Positions 1 through 9,252 of a DNA stretch of 64,000 bases are shown here, piece by piece. This DNA comes from Polynucleobacter sp. MG-5-Ahmo-C2 (lineage in GTDB: Bacteria; Pseudomonadota; Gammaproteobacteria; Burkholderiales; Burkholderiaceae). The stretch is from NCBI RefSeq assembly GCF_018687735.1, contig NZ_CP061304.1:62001-126000 (forward strand). Direction: 5' to 3'. Below the pieces are notes generated by a model, which made no database searches, was not told where the DNA came from, and worked only from the letters and a program-made list of their open reading frames with translations. Numbering within the stretch: position 1 is the first letter of the stretch; every line of letters starts with the position of its first letter. Both the position numbers and the translations under genes were made by a program.

Positions 1-33
1 GTTTGCCTTTGGCCAATAAGTTGGGGATTAGAA

Positions 34-402
34 ATGATACAAACCGAAAGTAGATTGCAGGTCGCCGATAACACAGGCGCCAGTGAAGTTTTGTGCATCA
101 AGGTATTGGGCGGCTCTAAGCGTCGTTACGCCAGTATCGGTGATGTCATCAAAGTCAGCGTTAAGTCAGCTGCTCCACGTGGCCGTGTAAAAAAAGGCGA
201 TATTTATAACGCTGTTGTAGTGAGAACAGCTAAGGGTGTTCGCCGTCCAGACGGTTCATTGATTAAGTTCGATGCAAACGCTGCGGTATTGCTCAACGCT
301 AAGTTAGAGCCAATTGGCACACGTATCTTCGGACCAGTGACACGCGAATTGCGTACTGAGAAGTTCATGAAGATCGTTTCTCTCGCCCCCGAAGTGATTT
401 AA
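34..402 (+). CDS. rplN: 50S ribosomal protein L14
   Basis: Full-length L14 (122 residues, the usual length), a 23S rRNA-binding protein at the subunit interface. It opens with the typical [16 protein letters not shown] and ends in the conserved LAPEVI. A GGGG Shine-Dalgarno at 23-26 precedes the ATG. A TAA at 17-19 might close rpsQ (S17), which normally lies upstream, but too little is visible to call it. The gene is the first complete member of the spc ribosomal operon here and is followed 9 nt later by rplX. Confidence 0.97.
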   Translation: MIQTESRLQVADNTGASEVLCIKVLGGSKRRYASIGDVIKVSVKSAAPRGRVKKGDIYNAVVVRTAKGVRRPDGSLIKFDANAAVLLNAKLEPIGTRIFGPVTRELRTEKFMKIVSLAPEVI

Positions 403-411
403 GAGGCTGAT

Positions 412-720
412 ATGAAAAAGATTCGTAAAGGTGATTCCGTAGTTTTGTTGACTGGCCGCGATAAAGGCAAGCAAGGAACTGTAACGGCCGTTCTCGAGAA
501 CAAATTAGTGATCGAAGGCGTAAATATTTATAAAAAGAGCGTTAAGCCAAACCCAGCTGCAGGTGTAACCGGCGGCATGATTGACAAGACTATGCCTGTT
601 CACATTTCTAATGTGGCTGTGGTTGACGGTAACGGCAAACCATCACGTGTTGGTATCAAACTCGTTGACGGTAAAAAGCAGCGTTTCCTCAAAACCACTG
701 GCGCAACTTTAAGCGCATAA
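412..720 (+). CDS. rplX: 50S ribosomal protein L24
   Basis: L24 (102 residues), an early 50S assembly initiator that binds 23S rRNA. The N-terminal KOW motif is visible ([20 protein letters not shown], about residues 2-21), followed by the [10 protein letters not shown] loop. It sits 9 nt after rplN and 16 nt before rplE in the conserved spc order. Length and termini are normal. Confidence 0.97.
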   Translation: MKKIRKGDSVVLLTGRDKGKQGTVTAVLENKLVIEGVNIYKKSVKPNPAAGVTGGMIDKTMPVHISNVAVVDGNGKPSRVGIKLVDGKKQRFLKTTGATLSA

Positions 721-736
721 GGGGCACGGAGAAATT

Positions 737-1279
737 ATGAGCACACGTTTCCAAGAACACTACCAAGAAAAAGTTGTTGCTGATTTGATTGCCAAGTTTG
801 GTTACAAGTCGGTAATGGAAGTTCCACGTATCACCAAGGTTACCCTGAACATGGGCTTGGGCGATGCGGTGAATGACAAGAAAATTATCGAAAATGCAGT
901 GGGTGATTTAACTAAAGTTGCGGGCCAAAAGCCAGTAGTAACTAAAGCTAAAAAAGCGATTGCTGGATTCAAAATTCGTCAAGGCTACCCAATCGGTGCC
1001 ATGGTGACATTGCGTGGTTCACGCATGTACGAATTCTTGGATCGTTTCGTTACTGTTGCATTGCCACGCGTACGTGACTTCCGCGGTATCTCTGGCAAAG
1101 CATTTGATGGCCGTGGTAACTACAACATTGGCGTTAAAGAACAGATCATTTTCCCTGAAATCGAATACGACAAAATTGATGCCCTCCGTGGCCTCAACAT
1201 CAGTATTACGACGACTGCTAAAACCGACGAAGAAGCAAAAGCTTTGTTGGCAGCATTCAAATTCCCTTTCCGCAATTAA
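737..1279 (+). CDS. rplE: 50S ribosomal protein L5
   Basis: L5 (180 residues, close to the bacterial norm of 178-180) binds 5S rRNA and forms part of the central protuberance. Recognisable blocks are [15 protein letters not shown] near residue 30, [18 protein letters not shown] near 80 and the C-terminal FPFRN. A GGAG Shine-Dalgarno lies just before the ATG. It is followed 9 nt later by rpsN. Confidence 0.97.
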   Translation: MSTRFQEHYQEKVVADLIAKFGYKSVMEVPRITKVTLNMGLGDAVNDKKIIENAVGDLTKVAGQKPVVTKAKKAIAGFKIRQGYPIGAMVTLRGSRMYEFLDRFVTVALPRVRDFRGISGKAFDGRGNYNIGVKEQIIFPEIEYDKIDALRGLNISITTTAKTDEEAKALLAAFKFPFRN

Positions 1280-1288
1280 GAGGCTAAC

Positions 1289-1594
1289 GTGGCAAAACTA
1301 TCCCTAATTGAGCGCGAGAATAAGCGCGCTAAAACTGTAGAGAAGTACGCTGTAAAGCGTGCCGAACTGAAAGCAATCATTGCTGATCAATCACGCAGCG
1401 ATGAAGAGCGCTACGAAGCTCGCTTGAAACTACAGGCACTTCCACGTAACGCAAGCCCGATTCGTCAAAGAAATCGTTGTTCATTAACCGGTCGCCCACG
1501 TGGCACATTCCGTAAGTTCGGTTTGGCTCGTAGCAAGATTCGTGAAATCGCCTTCCGCGGCGAAATCCCCGGTTTAACCAAGGCCAGCTGGTAA
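1289..1594 (+). CDS. rpsN: 30S ribosomal protein S14, GTG start
   Basis: S14 (101 residues) of the 30S head. It is the long zinc-free (C-minus) form: there is no CxxC pair, and the family signature [19 protein letters not shown] is present near residues 60-80, with the ending IPGLTKASW. The start is GTG at 1289, giving [11 protein letters not shown], with AGAGG at 1279-1283 as Shine-Dalgarno. The gene lies between rplE and rpsH as expected. Confidence 0.96.
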   Translation: MAKLSLIERENKRAKTVEKYAVKRAELKAIIADQSRSDEERYEARLKLQALPRNASPIRQRNRCSLTGRPRGTFRKFGLARSKIREIAFRGEIPGLTKASW

Positions 1595-1618
1595 GCGGCG
1601 AAAGAATTAGGAGAACTC

Positions 1619-2014
1619 ATGAGTATCAGCGATCCAATCGCCGACATGTTGACCAGGATCCGCAATGCGCAAGCAGTGCAGAAACCACTAGTCACAATGC
1701 CGTCGTCAAAAGTTAAAGTAGCCATCGCAAAAGTTTTGCAAGATGAAGGCTATATCGAAAGTTTTGAAATCAAAGGCGAAGCAGCTAAGCCAGTGCTCCA
1801 CATTGATCTCAAATACTATGCAGGCCGTCCTGTTATCGAGCGTATTGACCGTGTATCGACGCCAAGTTTACGTATCTATAAAGGCCGTCATGACATTCCA
1901 GAAGTAATGAATGGCTTGGGCATTGCAATTATTTCAACCCCTCAAGGCGTAATGACAGACCGTAAAGCACGTGCAACAGGCGTGGGCGGCGAAGTTATTT
2001 GCTACGTAGCTTAA
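1619..2014 (+). CDS. rpsH: 30S ribosomal protein S8
   Basis: S8 (131 residues) binds helix 21 of 16S rRNA. In E. coli it represses the spc operon by binding mRNA near rplE; I did not identify that site here. The N-terminus [18 protein letters not shown] and the C-terminal [19 protein letters not shown] are family hallmarks. AGGAG lies 6 nt before the ATG, and rplF follows after 10 nt. Confidence 0.97.
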   Translation: MSISDPIADMLTRIRNAQAVQKPLVTMPSSKVKVAIAKVLQDEGYIESFEIKGEAAKPVLHIDLKYYAGRPVIERIDRVSTPSLRIYKGRHDIPEVMNGLGIAIISTPQGVMTDRKARATGVGGEVICYVA

Positions 2015-2024
2015 GGAGCGAAAT

Positions 2025-2558
2025 ATGTCCCGCGTAGGTAAATCACCAATTACAGTTCCTAAAGGCGCTGAAATCAATATCAATGGTGCAAACGTGACTG
2101 TTAAAGGCCCATTGGGTACTTTGACGCATAACTTGCACCCTTCTGTTGGTTTGAAACAAGCAGATGGCGTATTGACAGTTGTTTTGAATAACGACTCACC
2201 AGAAGCTGGTGCACAGTCAGGTACAGCCCGTGCTTTGGTAAACAACATGGTTGTCGGCGTAACTACTGGCTTTGAGCGCAAGCTCAGCCTGGTAGGCGTT
2301 GGCTATCGTGCTGCAGCTCAAGGTGAAACATTGAAATTGCAGTTGGGTTTCTCACACGACATTATTTACAACCTTCCAAAGGGTGTAAAGGCGGAGACTC
2401 CATCGCAAACCGAAATCATTATTAAAGGTTCCAACAAGCAGCAAGTTGGCCAGGTCGCAGCCGAAGTTCGCGCATACCGTTCACCAGAGCCATACAAAGG
2501 CAAGGGTGTTCGCTACGTGGATGAGGTTGTGCATCTGAAAGAAACTAAGAAGAAGTAA
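2025..2558 (+). CDS. rplF: 50S ribosomal protein L6
   Basis: L6 (177 residues, usual length) has two related alpha/beta domains and binds 23S rRNA near the factor-binding site. It starts [17 protein letters not shown] and carries the C-terminal signature [16 protein letters not shown] near residues 152-167. AAGGAG precedes the ATG. rplR follows after 13 nt. Confidence 0.97.
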   Translation: MSRVGKSPITVPKGAEININGANVTVKGPLGTLTHNLHPSVGLKQADGVLTVVLNNDSPEAGAQSGTARALVNNMVVGVTTGFERKLSLVGVGYRAAAQGETLKLQLGFSHDIIYNLPKGVKAETPSQTEIIIKGSNKQQVGQVAAEVRAYRSPEPYKGKGVRYVDEVVHLKETKKK

Positions 2559-2571
2559 GCGAGATTAGAAA

Positions 2572-2925
2572 ATGAATAAAGACGAATCCAGACAAAGACG
2601 CGCTCGGCAGACTCGTATTCGCATTGCCGAAGCATTGGCAAATCGCTTAACAGTTATCCGTAGCAACACACACATTTCTGCACAGGTATATAGCCCATGC
2701 GGAACCAAAGTTGTAGCAGCCGCTTCAACAATGGAAAAAGAATTGCGCCAAGCGATCAAAAACGGCGGCAACGCTGAAGCGGCAAAACAAATCGGCAAAT
2801 TAGTTGCTGAGCGTGCTGTTAAAGCAGGCATTGTTGATGTTGCATTTGATCGTTCCGGTCATCGTTACCACGGCCGTATTAAGGCCTTAGCTGAAGCTGC
2901 GCGTGAAGCCGGCCTGAAGTTCTAA
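2572..2925 (+). CDS. rplR: 50S ribosomal protein L18
   Basis: L18 (117 residues) binds 5S rRNA together with L5. The N-terminal tail is highly basic ([18 protein letters not shown]). The family block [20 protein letters not shown] and the ending GLKF are at the C-terminus. Spacing to rpsE is 18 nt, with TAGGAA as its Shine-Dalgarno. Confidence 0.96.
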   Translation: MNKDESRQRRARQTRIRIAEALANRLTVIRSNTHISAQVYSPCGTKVVAAASTMEKELRQAIKNGGNAEAAKQIGKLVAERAVKAGIVDVAFDRSGHRYHGRIKALAEAAREAGLKF

Positions 2926-2943
2926 TAAGGTTTAGGAAAAAAC

Positions 2944-3462
2944 ATGGCAAAAATGCAAACTAAGATGCAAAACGAAGAGCGTGATGATGGTCTTCGCGAG
3001 AAGATGATCGCTGTTAACCGTGTAACTAAGGTGGTTAAGGGTGGTCGTATTCTCGGCTTCGCTGCACTCACTGTTGTTGGCGATGGCGATGGCCGCATCG
3101 GCATGGGTAAAGGCAAATCAAAAGAAGTTCCAGTTGCTGTTCAAAAAGCAATGGATGAAGCTCGTCGCAAGATGATCAAAGTAACTTTGCGCAAAGGTAC
3201 TTTGCAGCACACTGTTACTGGTCAACATGGCGCGTCACGCGTTTTGATTTCACCAGCTAAAGACGGTACTGGAATTATTGCTGGCGGCCCAATGCGCGCA
3301 ATTTTCGACGTAATGGGTGTAACTAACGTGGTTGCTAAGTCACTTGGCTCTACAAACCCGTACAACTTGGTTCGTGCAACCATTGATGGTTTGAGCAAGA
3401 TGAGTACTCCTGCTGAGATTGCTGCGAAGCGCGGTAAGTCAGTTGAAGAGATTCTCGGCTAA
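2944..3462 (+). CDS. rpsE: 30S ribosomal protein S5
   Basis: S5 (172 residues) lies at the mRNA entry side of the 30S subunit and contributes to decoding fidelity. It has the double-stranded RNA-binding-like N-terminal domain ([20 protein letters not shown], about residues 18-37) and the C-terminal [17 protein letters not shown] and [15 protein letters not shown] blocks. It sits between rplR and rpmD as in other spc operons. Confidence 0.97.
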   Translation: MAKMQTKMQNEERDDGLREKMIAVNRVTKVVKGGRILGFAALTVVGDGDGRIGMGKGKSKEVPVAVQKAMDEARRKMIKVTLRKGTLQHTVTGQHGASRVLISPAKDGTGIIAGGPMRAIFDVMGVTNVVAKSLGSTNPYNLVRATIDGLSKMSTPAEIAAKRGKSVEEILG

Positions 3463-3486
3463 GACCAAAAGATTAGGAATCTACAA

Positions 3487-3675
3487 ATGACAACATCTAA
3501 CTCCAAAGTCAAACTGCAATTAGTACGCAGCTTGATCGGTACACGCGAAAGCCACCGTGCAACTGTACGAGGCTTAGGCCTTCGTCGTATCAATTCAGTT
3601 TCTGAATTGGAAGACACTCCAGCTGTTCGCGGCATGATTAATAAAGTTTCTTATCTAGTTAAAGTTGTTAGCTAA
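3487..3675 (+). CDS. rpmD: 50S ribosomal protein L30
   Basis: A 62-residue L30, a small peripheral 50S protein. The core [20 protein letters not shown] and the [12 protein letters not shown] ending match the family. TAGGAA lies 9 nt upstream of the ATG. Position between rpsE and rplO supports the call. Confidence 0.96.
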   Translation: MTTSNSKVKLQLVRSLIGTRESHRATVRGLGLRRINSVSELEDTPAVRGMINKVSYLVKVVS

Positions 3676-3699
3676 CTAGCAAGCAAATAGGCAAATATT

Positions 3700-4140
3700 A
3701 TGGAACTCAATACACTTAAGCCCGCAGAGGGCTCCAAGAAAAACCGTCGTCGCGTAGGTCGCGGCATTGGTTCTGGTCTTGGCAAAACTGCTGGCCGTGG
3801 TCACAAAGGTCAAAAATCCCGTTCCGGCGGCTTCCACAAGGTTGGATTCGAGGGCGGTCAGATGCCAATGTACCGTCGTTTGCCAAAACGCGGTTTCGTA
3901 TCTTTGACACGTCGTCACGTTGGTCAAATTACATTGAACGACCTAGCAAAAATCAATTTGCCAGAGGTGGACTTATTGGTTTTGAAAGCACATGGTTTTG
4001 CTGGCGAGCAAATCAATGCTGTTAAGGTTGTTAAGACAGGTGAACTCAAGATTGCCGTAACCCTTAAGGGCATTACAGCGACTGCTGGTGCAAAAGCAGC
4101 TATCGAAGCAGCTGGCGGCAAATTGCTTGAAGCGGCTTAA
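3700..4140 (+). CDS. rplO: 50S ribosomal protein L15
   Basis: L15 (146 residues), a late-assembling 50S protein. The long basic Gly/Arg/Lys-rich N-terminal extension (residues about 12-50, with [19 protein letters not shown]) threads into 23S rRNA in known structures. The C-terminal globular part ends in [14 protein letters not shown]. It directly precedes secY, as in most bacteria. Confidence 0.97.
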   Translation: MELNTLKPAEGSKKNRRRVGRGIGSGLGKTAGRGHKGQKSRSGGFHKVGFEGGQMPMYRRLPKRGFVSLTRRHVGQITLNDLAKINLPEVDLLVLKAHGFAGEQINAVKVVKTGELKIAVTLKGITATAGAKAAIEAAGGKLLEAA

Positions 4141-4157
4141 TCGATCTTTTATTTAAT

Positions 4158-5492
4158 ATGGCTTTAGCACCTACCAATAACACAGGCACTGCAGCAGGAG
4201 GCAAGTTTGGCGAATTACGTCAACGCTTGATTTTCTTGGTGTTGGCTTTGCTCGTGTTCCGTTTAGGTGCACATATTCCAGTTCCTGGTATCGATCCAGA
4301 CCAACTGGCACAATTATTTGCTGGCCAAAAAGACGGCATCTTGGGAATGTTTAACTTGTTCTCAGGCGGCGCGTTATCTCGCTTTACTGTATTTGCCCTG
4401 GGAATCATGCCCTATATTTCTGCATCGATCATCATGCAGTTGATGACTATCGTTGTGCCTTCATTAGAGTCTTTGAAAAAAGAAGGTCAAGCGGGTCAAC
4501 GTAAGATTACTCAGTACACCCGTTATGGCACAGTATTTTTAGCAACTTTCCAGGCACTGGGAATCTCCGTTGCTTTGCAAGCTCAGCCAGGCTTAGTAGT
4601 AAATCCAGGTTTGATGTTTGAACTCAATACCGTAGTGACTTTGGTCACTGGCACGATGTTCTTGATGTGGCTAGGTGAACAAATCACTGAGCGCGGTTTA
4701 GGTAACGGCATCTCCATCATCATTTTTGGCGGTATCGTTTCCGGCTTGCCGAATGCATTGGCAAGCTTATTAGAGCTAGTTCGTACTGGTTCGATGAATA
4801 TCATTTCTGCATTGCTGATTGTTGTAATTTGCGTAGCAGTAACTTATTTTGTAGTATTTGTAGAGCGTGGTCAGCGCCGTATCTTGGTGAACTACGCTAA
4901 GCGTCAGGTTGGCAATAAGATTTATGGCGGCCAGTCTTCTTATTTCCCATTGAAGCTAAATATGGCAGGTGTTATTCCCCCAATTTTTGCTTCATCCATT
5001 ATTTTGTTCCCTGCAACGATTGCTGGTTGGTTCACATCAGGCGAACCAGGCAATATCGTCAGCAGAATCATTAAGGACTTGGCGGCAACCTTAGCTCCAG
5101 GTCAGCCTGTGTACACCATTTTGTACGCAGCAGCGATTATTTTCTTCTGTTTCTTCTATACCGCTTTGGTGTTTAACAGCCGCGAGACTGCTGAGAATTT
5201 GAAGAAGAGTGGTGCATTCGTTCCAGGTATTCGCCCGGGTGATCAAACAGCGCGCTATATCGACAAGATCTTGGTGCGTTTGACATTGGCTGGTGCGATT
5301 TACATGGTTTTGGTTTGTTTGCTACCAGAATTTTTAGTCTTGAAGTACAACGTGCCGTTCTATTTTGGCGGTACTTCATTGTTGATTATTGTTGTTGTTG
5401 CGATGGATTTTATGGCTCAAGTTCAGTCATTTGTGATGCAGCAGCAGTACGGTTCTTTGATGAAAAAAGCTAACTTTAAGATGGGCGCCTAA
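4158..5492 (+). CDS. secY: Protein translocase subunit SecY
   Basis: SecY (444 residues, family norm about 440) is the channel subunit of the SecYEG translocon in the inner membrane. About ten hydrophobic segments can be seen, starting with [19 protein letters not shown] near residues 26-44 and including [16 protein letters not shown] near 80-96. The cytosolic loop [17 protein letters not shown] (about 235-251) and the ribosome/SecA-contacting loop [17 protein letters not shown] (about 350-366) match the family. No clear Shine-Dalgarno is seen in the 17-nt gap after rplO, so initiation may rely on translational coupling. Confidence 0.98.
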   Translation: MALAPTNNTGTAAGGKFGELRQRLIFLVLALLVFRLGAHIPVPGIDPDQLAQLFAGQKDGILGMFNLFSGGALSRFTVFALGIMPYISASIIMQLMTIVVPSLESLKKEGQAGQRKITQYTRYGTVFLATFQALGISVALQAQPGLVVNPGLMFELNTVVTLVTGTMFLMWLGEQITERGLGNGISIIIFGGIVSGLPNALASLLELVRTGSMNIISALLIVVICVAVTYFVVFVERGQRRILVNYAKRQVGNKIYGGQSSYFPLKLNMAGVIPPIFASSIILFPATIAGWFTSGEPGNIVSRIIKDLAATLAPGQPVYTILYAAAIIFFCFFYTALVFNSRETAENLKKSGAFVPGIRPGDQTARYIDKILVRLTLAGAIYMVLVCLLPEFLVLKYNVPFYFGGTSLLIIVVVAMDFMAQVQSFVMQQQYGSLMKKANFKMGA

Positions 5493-5496
5493 CTGA

Positions 5497-5715
5497 ATGT
5501 CTAAAGACGATGTAATTCAGATGGCGGGTGAGATTGTAGAAAATTTGCCGAATGCGATGTTTCGCGTGAAGCTAGAAAACGGACACGTGGTTCTTGGGCA
5601 CATTTCTGGAAAGATGCGGATGCACTACATTCGCATTTTGCCGGGAGATAAGGTAACGGTGGAGATGACTCCTTACGACCTGACGCGCGCCAGAATCATA
5701 TTCCGGGCGAAGTAA
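5497..5715 (+). CDS. infA: Translation initiation factor IF-1
   Basis: A complete 72-residue IF-1, a single S1-like OB-fold protein that binds the 30S A site during initiation. Typical blocks are [39 protein letters not shown] and the ending [10 protein letters not shown]. The ATG lies only 4 nt after the secY stop codon, so the two are likely translationally coupled. Betaproteobacteria often have a second infA elsewhere; the position here between secY and rpmJ suggests the ribosomal-operon copy. Confidence 0.96.
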   Translation: MSKDDVIQMAGEIVENLPNAMFRVKLENGHVVLGHISGKMRMHYIRILPGDKVTVEMTPYDLTRARIIFRAK

Positions 5716-5749
5716 AGATTAAGTAGTACCTATTTTTAAGAGGTGAGTT

Positions 5750-5866
5750 ATGAAAGTTTTAGCATCCGTTAAGTGTATTTGCAGAAATTGCAAGATCATT
5801 AAGCGCAAACGCGTTGTGCGCGTGATCTGTTCTTCAGACGCACGTCATAAGCAGCGTCAAGGCTGA
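5750..5866 (+). CDS. rpmJ: 50S ribosomal protein L36
   Basis: A 38-residue gene too short for an ordinary ORF cutoff. It starts [16 protein letters not shown] and ends ARHKQRQG. It is the zinc-binding (C-plus) form: the ligands expected from E. coli L36 are present as C11, C14, C27 and H33. GAGG at 5740-5743 precedes the ATG. The position between infA and rpsM is the conserved one. C9 is an extra cysteine compared with E. coli. Confidence 0.96.
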   Translation: MKVLASVKCICRNCKIIKRKRVVRVICSSDARHKQRQG

Positions 5867-5890
5867 TCTGGTTAATTAAGAGGAAATCTC

Positions 5891-6256
5891 ATGGCACGTA
5901 TCGCTGGGGTAAACATCCCAAATCATCAACATACTGTTATCGGTTTAACAGCAATTTTTGGTATTGGCACAACTCGTGCTAACAAAATTTGTCAAACCAC
6001 GGGTGTTGCAATCAATAAAAAAGTTAAAGATCTTACTGACGCTGACTTGGAAAAGTTACGTGATGAAGTAGGTAAGTTCATTACCGAAGGTGACCTTCGT
6101 CGTGAAGTAACTATGAGCATCAAGCGTTTGATGGACTTAGGTTGCTACCGTGGCGTACGCCATCGCAAGGGCTTGCCTGTACGTGGTCAACGTACTAAGA
6201 CTAATGCGCGTACCCGTAAGGGCCCACGCAAGTCTGGCGTGCAACTGAAGAAATAA
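5891..6256 (+). CDS. rpsM: 30S ribosomal protein S13
   Basis: S13 (121 residues) in the 30S head contacts the 50S subunit and the P-site tRNA. The helix-two-turn-helix core begins [19 protein letters not shown] and the basic tail [20 protein letters not shown] (about residues 95-114) is typical. It is the first gene of the alpha block (rpsM-rpsK-rpsD-rpoA-rplQ), with AGAGGAAA before the ATG. Confidence 0.97.
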   Translation: MARIAGVNIPNHQHTVIGLTAIFGIGTTRANKICQTTGVAINKKVKDLTDADLEKLRDEVGKFITEGDLRREVTMSIKRLMDLGCYRGVRHRKGLPVRGQRTKTNARTRKGPRKSGVQLKK

Positions 6257-6274
6257 TCAAGAAAGTTTATTGAC

Positions 6275-6682
6275 ATGGCAAAACAACAATCCGCTTCCGC
6301 CGCATCACAGCGCACTCGAAAGAAAGTTAAAAAGAACGTTGCTGACGGTATTGCACACGTTCACGCTTCTTTTAATAACACCATCATTACGATCACTGAT
6401 CGTCAAGGAAATGCGCTTTCATGGGCAACTTCTGGCGGCCAGGGCTTCAAGGGCTCGCGTAAGTCAACACCTTTTGCTGCTCAGGTAGCTGCAGAAGTTG
6501 CTGGTAAAGCTGCAGTTGAATGCGGTATCAAGAATTTGGAAGTTCAGATCAAGGGCCCGGGCCCAGGTCGTGAATCAGCAGTTCGCGCTTTGAACTCTTT
6601 GGGCATCAAGATCACTGAGATTCAAGACGTCACTCCAGTTCCACACAATGGTTGCCGTCCTCCTAAGCGTCGTCGTATCTAA
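6275..6682 (+). CDS. rpsK: 30S ribosomal protein S11
   Basis: S11 (135 residues) lines the 30S platform and the mRNA exit. The block [20 protein letters not shown] (about residues 26-45) and the C-terminal signature [18 protein letters not shown] are diagnostic. Spacing to rpsM is 18 nt. Unlike its neighbours it is followed by a 117-nt gap before rpsD. Confidence 0.97.
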   Translation: MAKQQSASAASQRTRKKVKKNVADGIAHVHASFNNTIITITDRQGNALSWATSGGQGFKGSRKSTPFAAQVAAEVAGKAAVECGIKNLEVQIKGPGPGRESAVRALNSLGIKITEIQDVTPVPHNGCRPPKRRRI

Positions 6683-6733
6683 GCTAGGAAGTTGGCAGTA
6701 CAAGTTTTAGTAGTTTTTTATTAAAAGCCCACT

Positions 6734-6781
6734 GTTCATCTGATTTAAAGGGTGAACTCACCGCCGGTCGCAAGACTGCGG
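6734..6781 (+). promoter_or_regulatory. Structured rpsD leader (two tandem hairpins)
   Basis: The 117-nt gap between rpsK and rpsD is the only long one inside this operon and holds two potential hairpins. The first pairs GTTCATC at 6734-6740 with GGTGAAC at 6751-6757 (one G-U pair, 10-nt loop). The second pairs CCGC (6761-6764) and GTC (6767-6769) with GAC (6774-6776) and GCGG (6778-6781) around a GCAA tetraloop, ending about 18 nt before the GTG start. S4 is a known mRNA-binding autoregulator in other bacteria; that this is its target is inference. Confidence 0.45.
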
Positions 6782-6799
6782 CAAAGAAAGGAAAGCATC

Positions 6800-7423
6800 G
6801 TGGCACGTTACTTAGGGCCTAAGGCCAAATTAGCACGTCGGGAAGGTACCGACTTATTTTTAAAGAGCGCACGTCGCGCCCTGTCAGACAAGTGCAAGTT
6901 AGATACTAAGCCTGGTCAACATGGTCGTACATCTGGCTCAAGAACATCGGATTACGGCAATCAATTGCGTGAAAAGCAAAAGGTTAAGCGTATTTATGGC
7001 GTTTTAGAGCGTCAATTCCGCCGTTACTTCGCAGAAGCTGAGCGTCGTAAGGGCAACACTGGTGAAACATTGCTCCAGTTGCTTGAGTCACGTCTCGACA
7101 ACGTGGTTTATCGCATGGGCTTTGGTTCAACCCGTGCTGAAGCGCGTCAGTTGGTTTCTCATTGTGCAATTTTGCTCAATGGTAGTCCAGTGAATATCCC
7201 ATCTATTCAGGTTAAGCCTGGTGATGTTGTTGCAATTCGTGAAAAAGCGAAGAAGCAAGCGCGTATTACAGAATCATTGAATTTAGTTCAGCAAATGTCT
7301 GCAGTTACCTGGGTTTCAGTTGACGCAACTAAGCTGGAAGGAACATTTAAGCAAGTGCCCGACCGCGAAGATATCAGCGGCGAAATTAATGAAAGTTTGA
7401 TCGTCGAATTGTATTCACGCTAA
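6800..7423 (+). CDS. rpsD: 30S ribosomal protein S4, GTG start
   Basis: S4 (207 residues from the GTG at 6800) nucleates 16S rRNA 5'-domain assembly and affects decoding accuracy. The start [20 protein letters not shown] is the family N-terminus and AAAGGAAAG at 6787-6795 is a good Shine-Dalgarno. The frame stays open upstream to 6752, but that extension lies in the structured leader and is not conserved protein. The S4 RNA-binding domain is about residues 97-160 ([20 protein letters not shown]). The ending SLIVELYSR is typical. Confidence 0.96.
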   Translation: MARYLGPKAKLARREGTDLFLKSARRALSDKCKLDTKPGQHGRTSGSRTSDYGNQLREKQKVKRIYGVLERQFRRYFAEAERRKGNTGETLLQLLESRLDNVVYRMGFGSTRAEARQLVSHCAILLNGSPVNIPSIQVKPGDVVAIREKAKKQARITESLNLVQQMSAVTWVSVDATKLEGTFKQVPDREDISGEINESLIVELYSR

Positions 7424-7446
7424 TTAGGCACTCTCAAGGAAAAAAT

Positions 7447-8427
7447 ATGCAAACAAATTTGCTCAAGCCCAAAATTATTTCTGTTGAAGCGCTTACCGCC
7501 AACCAAGCTAAGGTTGTTATGGAGCCGTTCGAGCGTGGCTATGGCCACACACTCGGAAATGCATTACGTCGCGTACTCTTATCCTCAATGGTTGGTTACG
7601 CGCCAACTGAAGTAGCAATTGCAGGTGTTGTTCATGAGTACTCCACTTTGGATGGCGTTCAAGAGGATGTAGTAAACCTTTTATTGAACCTCAAAGGTAT
7701 CGTATTTAAGTTGCAGTCACGTGATGAAGTCACGATCAATTTGCGTAAAGAAGGCCCAGGCGTCGTTACAGCAAAAGATATCGATCTTCCGCACGATGTA
7801 GAAATCATGAACCCTGACCACGTAATTGCTCACTTGTCTGCTGGTGGCAAGCTGGATATGCAGATCAAGGTTGAAAAAGGTCGTGGCTATGTGCCAGGTA
7901 ACGTGCGTCAATACAACGATGAGACTACTAAGATTATTGGTCGTATTGTGTTGGATGCCTCATTTAGCCCAGTAAGCCGTGTTAGTTACGCTGTTGAATC
8001 TGCTCGTGTTGAGCAACGTACTGACCTTGATCGTCTCGTTATGACTATCGAAACCAATGGTGTGTTGTCACCTGAAGAAGCGATTCGTCAAGCAGCTAGT
8101 ATCTTGGTAGATCAGTTGGTTGTATTCGCAGCTCTCGAAAGCAGTGAAGTTTCTGGTGATTTAGCACCAAGCCGCTCTTCAATGGTTGATCCTATGTTGA
8201 TGCGTCCAGTAGATGACCTCGAGCTCACAGTTCGCTCTGCAAACTGCTTGAAGGCTGAGAACATCTATTACATCGGTGACTTGATTCAACGTACAGAGAA
8301 TGAATTGTTGAAGACGCCTAATTTGGGTCGTAAGTCTTTGAATGAAATCAAAGACGTATTGGCTGCTCGTGGCTTAAGTCTTGGCATGAAACTCGAAAGC
8401 TGGCCTCCAGCTAACCTCGAGAAATAA
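7447..8427 (+). CDS. rpoA: RNA polymerase subunit alpha
   Basis: Alpha subunit (326 residues, family norm about 325-330). The N-terminal domain (about 1-235) drives alpha dimerisation and beta/beta' assembly and carries [20 protein letters not shown] near residues 28-47. After a linker, the C-terminal domain (about 250-320) carries [16 protein letters not shown] and [19 protein letters not shown], which bind UP elements and activators. It lies between rpsD and rplQ, with AAGGAAAAA before the ATG. Confidence 0.98.
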   Translation: MQTNLLKPKIISVEALTANQAKVVMEPFERGYGHTLGNALRRVLLSSMVGYAPTEVAIAGVVHEYSTLDGVQEDVVNLLLNLKGIVFKLQSRDEVTINLRKEGPGVVTAKDIDLPHDVEIMNPDHVIAHLSAGGKLDMQIKVEKGRGYVPGNVRQYNDETTKIIGRIVLDASFSPVSRVSYAVESARVEQRTDLDRLVMTIETNGVLSPEEAIRQAASILVDQLVVFAALESSEVSGDLAPSRSSMVDPMLMRPVDDLELTVRSANCLKAENIYYIGDLIQRTENELLKTPNLGRKSLNEIKDVLAARGLSLGMKLESWPPANLEK

Positions 8428-8443
8428 TTAGAAAGGAAGCATC

Positions 8444-8836
8444 ATGCGTCACGGAAACGGCTTACGCAAACTAAACAGAACATCTTCACATCGCCTGGCG
8501 ATGCTGCGCAATATGTCCAATTCTCTTTTGGAGCACGAAGTAATTAAAACCACTTTGCCAAAAGCAAAAGAATTGCGTATGGTTGTTGAGCCTTTAATTA
8601 CCTTGGGTAAAAAAGACAACTTAGCAAACCGGCGCTTGGCATTTAACCGCACTCGTGATCGCGATATCGTGACCAAACTCTTTACAGAGCTCGGCCCACG
8701 TTATGCAACACGTCCAGGTGGCTACCTTCGTATTTTGAAGTTTGGCTTCCGTCATGGCGATAATGCGCCTATGGCTTTGGTTGAGTTGGTAGATCGCCCA
8801 GAAGTTGAAGAAACAGCAGCAACTGAAGAGGCTTAA
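8444..8836 (+). CDS. rplQ: 50S ribosomal protein L17
   Basis: L17 (130 residues), located near the peptide exit tunnel. It starts [17 protein letters not shown] and contains the block [20 protein letters not shown] near residues 89-108. The acidic tail ([11 protein letters not shown]) is short and variable in the family. It is the last gene of the ribosomal run; a strong terminator follows within 20 nt. Confidence 0.97.
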   Translation: MRHGNGLRKLNRTSSHRLAMLRNMSNSLLEHEVIKTTLPKAKELRMVVEPLITLGKKDNLANRRLAFNRTRDRDIVTKLFTELGPRYATRPGGYLRILKFGFRHGDNAPMALVELVDRPEVEETAATEEA

Positions 8837-8854
8837 GTCTCTAGCTTGCAAAAG

Positions 8855-8881
8855 AAAGCCAGGCTTCGGTCTGGCTTTTTT
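8855..8881 (+). terminator. Intrinsic terminator of the ribosomal operon
   Basis: AAAGCCAGGC (8855-8864), a TTCG loop (8865-8868) and GTCTGGCTTT (8869-8878) form a 10-bp stem with one G-U pair, followed by a run of T residues to 8881. The extra-stable UUCG tetraloop makes this a convincing Rho-independent terminator for the spc/alpha run. Confidence 0.92.
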
Positions 8882-8904
8882 CATTTACGAGTTATAAAGA
8901 TGGT

Positions 8905-9252
8905 ATGCCTCAAGCTCTCTCAGTCAATTCTTATAAGCTATTAGTAGTTGTTACTAGTCTTCCAAATATGGAGGCAGCCACGGCTTTGGCTAAAGCCTTG
9001 GTTGAGACCCATCTCGCAGCCTGTGTCCAAATTAGCGAAGGGCTGTATTCGGTTTATCGGTGGGAAGGAAAGATTTGTGAAGAGCAAGAGGTGCTCTTGT
9101 CAGCCAAAACGGTATTGCATCAATGGGAAGAAATTTGTGCGTTTATTAAAGAAAGTCACCCGTATGATTTACCTGAGGTTTTGGCATTTTCACCAGAACA
9201 ATATGAGCAACAGTATGGTCAGTGGGTCCGCTCTGAGGTAAATTCGAGGTAA
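8905..9252 (+). CDS. cutA: Divalent-cation tolerance protein CutA
   Basis: A 115-residue CutA1-family protein, a small cytosolic trimer linked to copper tolerance in E. coli though its exact role is unsettled. Family features are VVTSLPNMEAATALAKALVE, HLAACVQ with the conserved cysteine, YRWEGKI, and HPYDLPEVLAF near the C-terminus. Its TAA overlaps the dsbD ATG by one base, which matches the cutA-dsbD pairing known in E. coli. Confidence 0.93.
   Translation: MPQALSVNSYKLLVVVTSLPNMEAATALAKALVETHLAACVQISEGLYSVYRWEGKICEEQEVLLSAKTVLHQWEEICAFIKESHPYDLPEVLAFSPEQYEQQYGQWVRSEVNSR

Noticed and set aside
1..33. Tail of rpsQ at the left edge
   Set aside because: A TAA at 17-19 is present in one frame, but the five preceding codons do not show a recognisable S17 ending.
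1465..1725. Antisense open frames over rpsN/rpsH and over many other ribosomal and metabolic genes
   Set aside because: They lie wholly opposite conserved genes, have no Shine-Dalgarno or family match, and arise from codon bias of the real strand.
6752..6799. An N-terminal extension of S4 from an upstream GTG
   Set aside because: The extension is not S4-like, covers the structured leader, and a better GTG with AAAGGAAAG lies at 6800.
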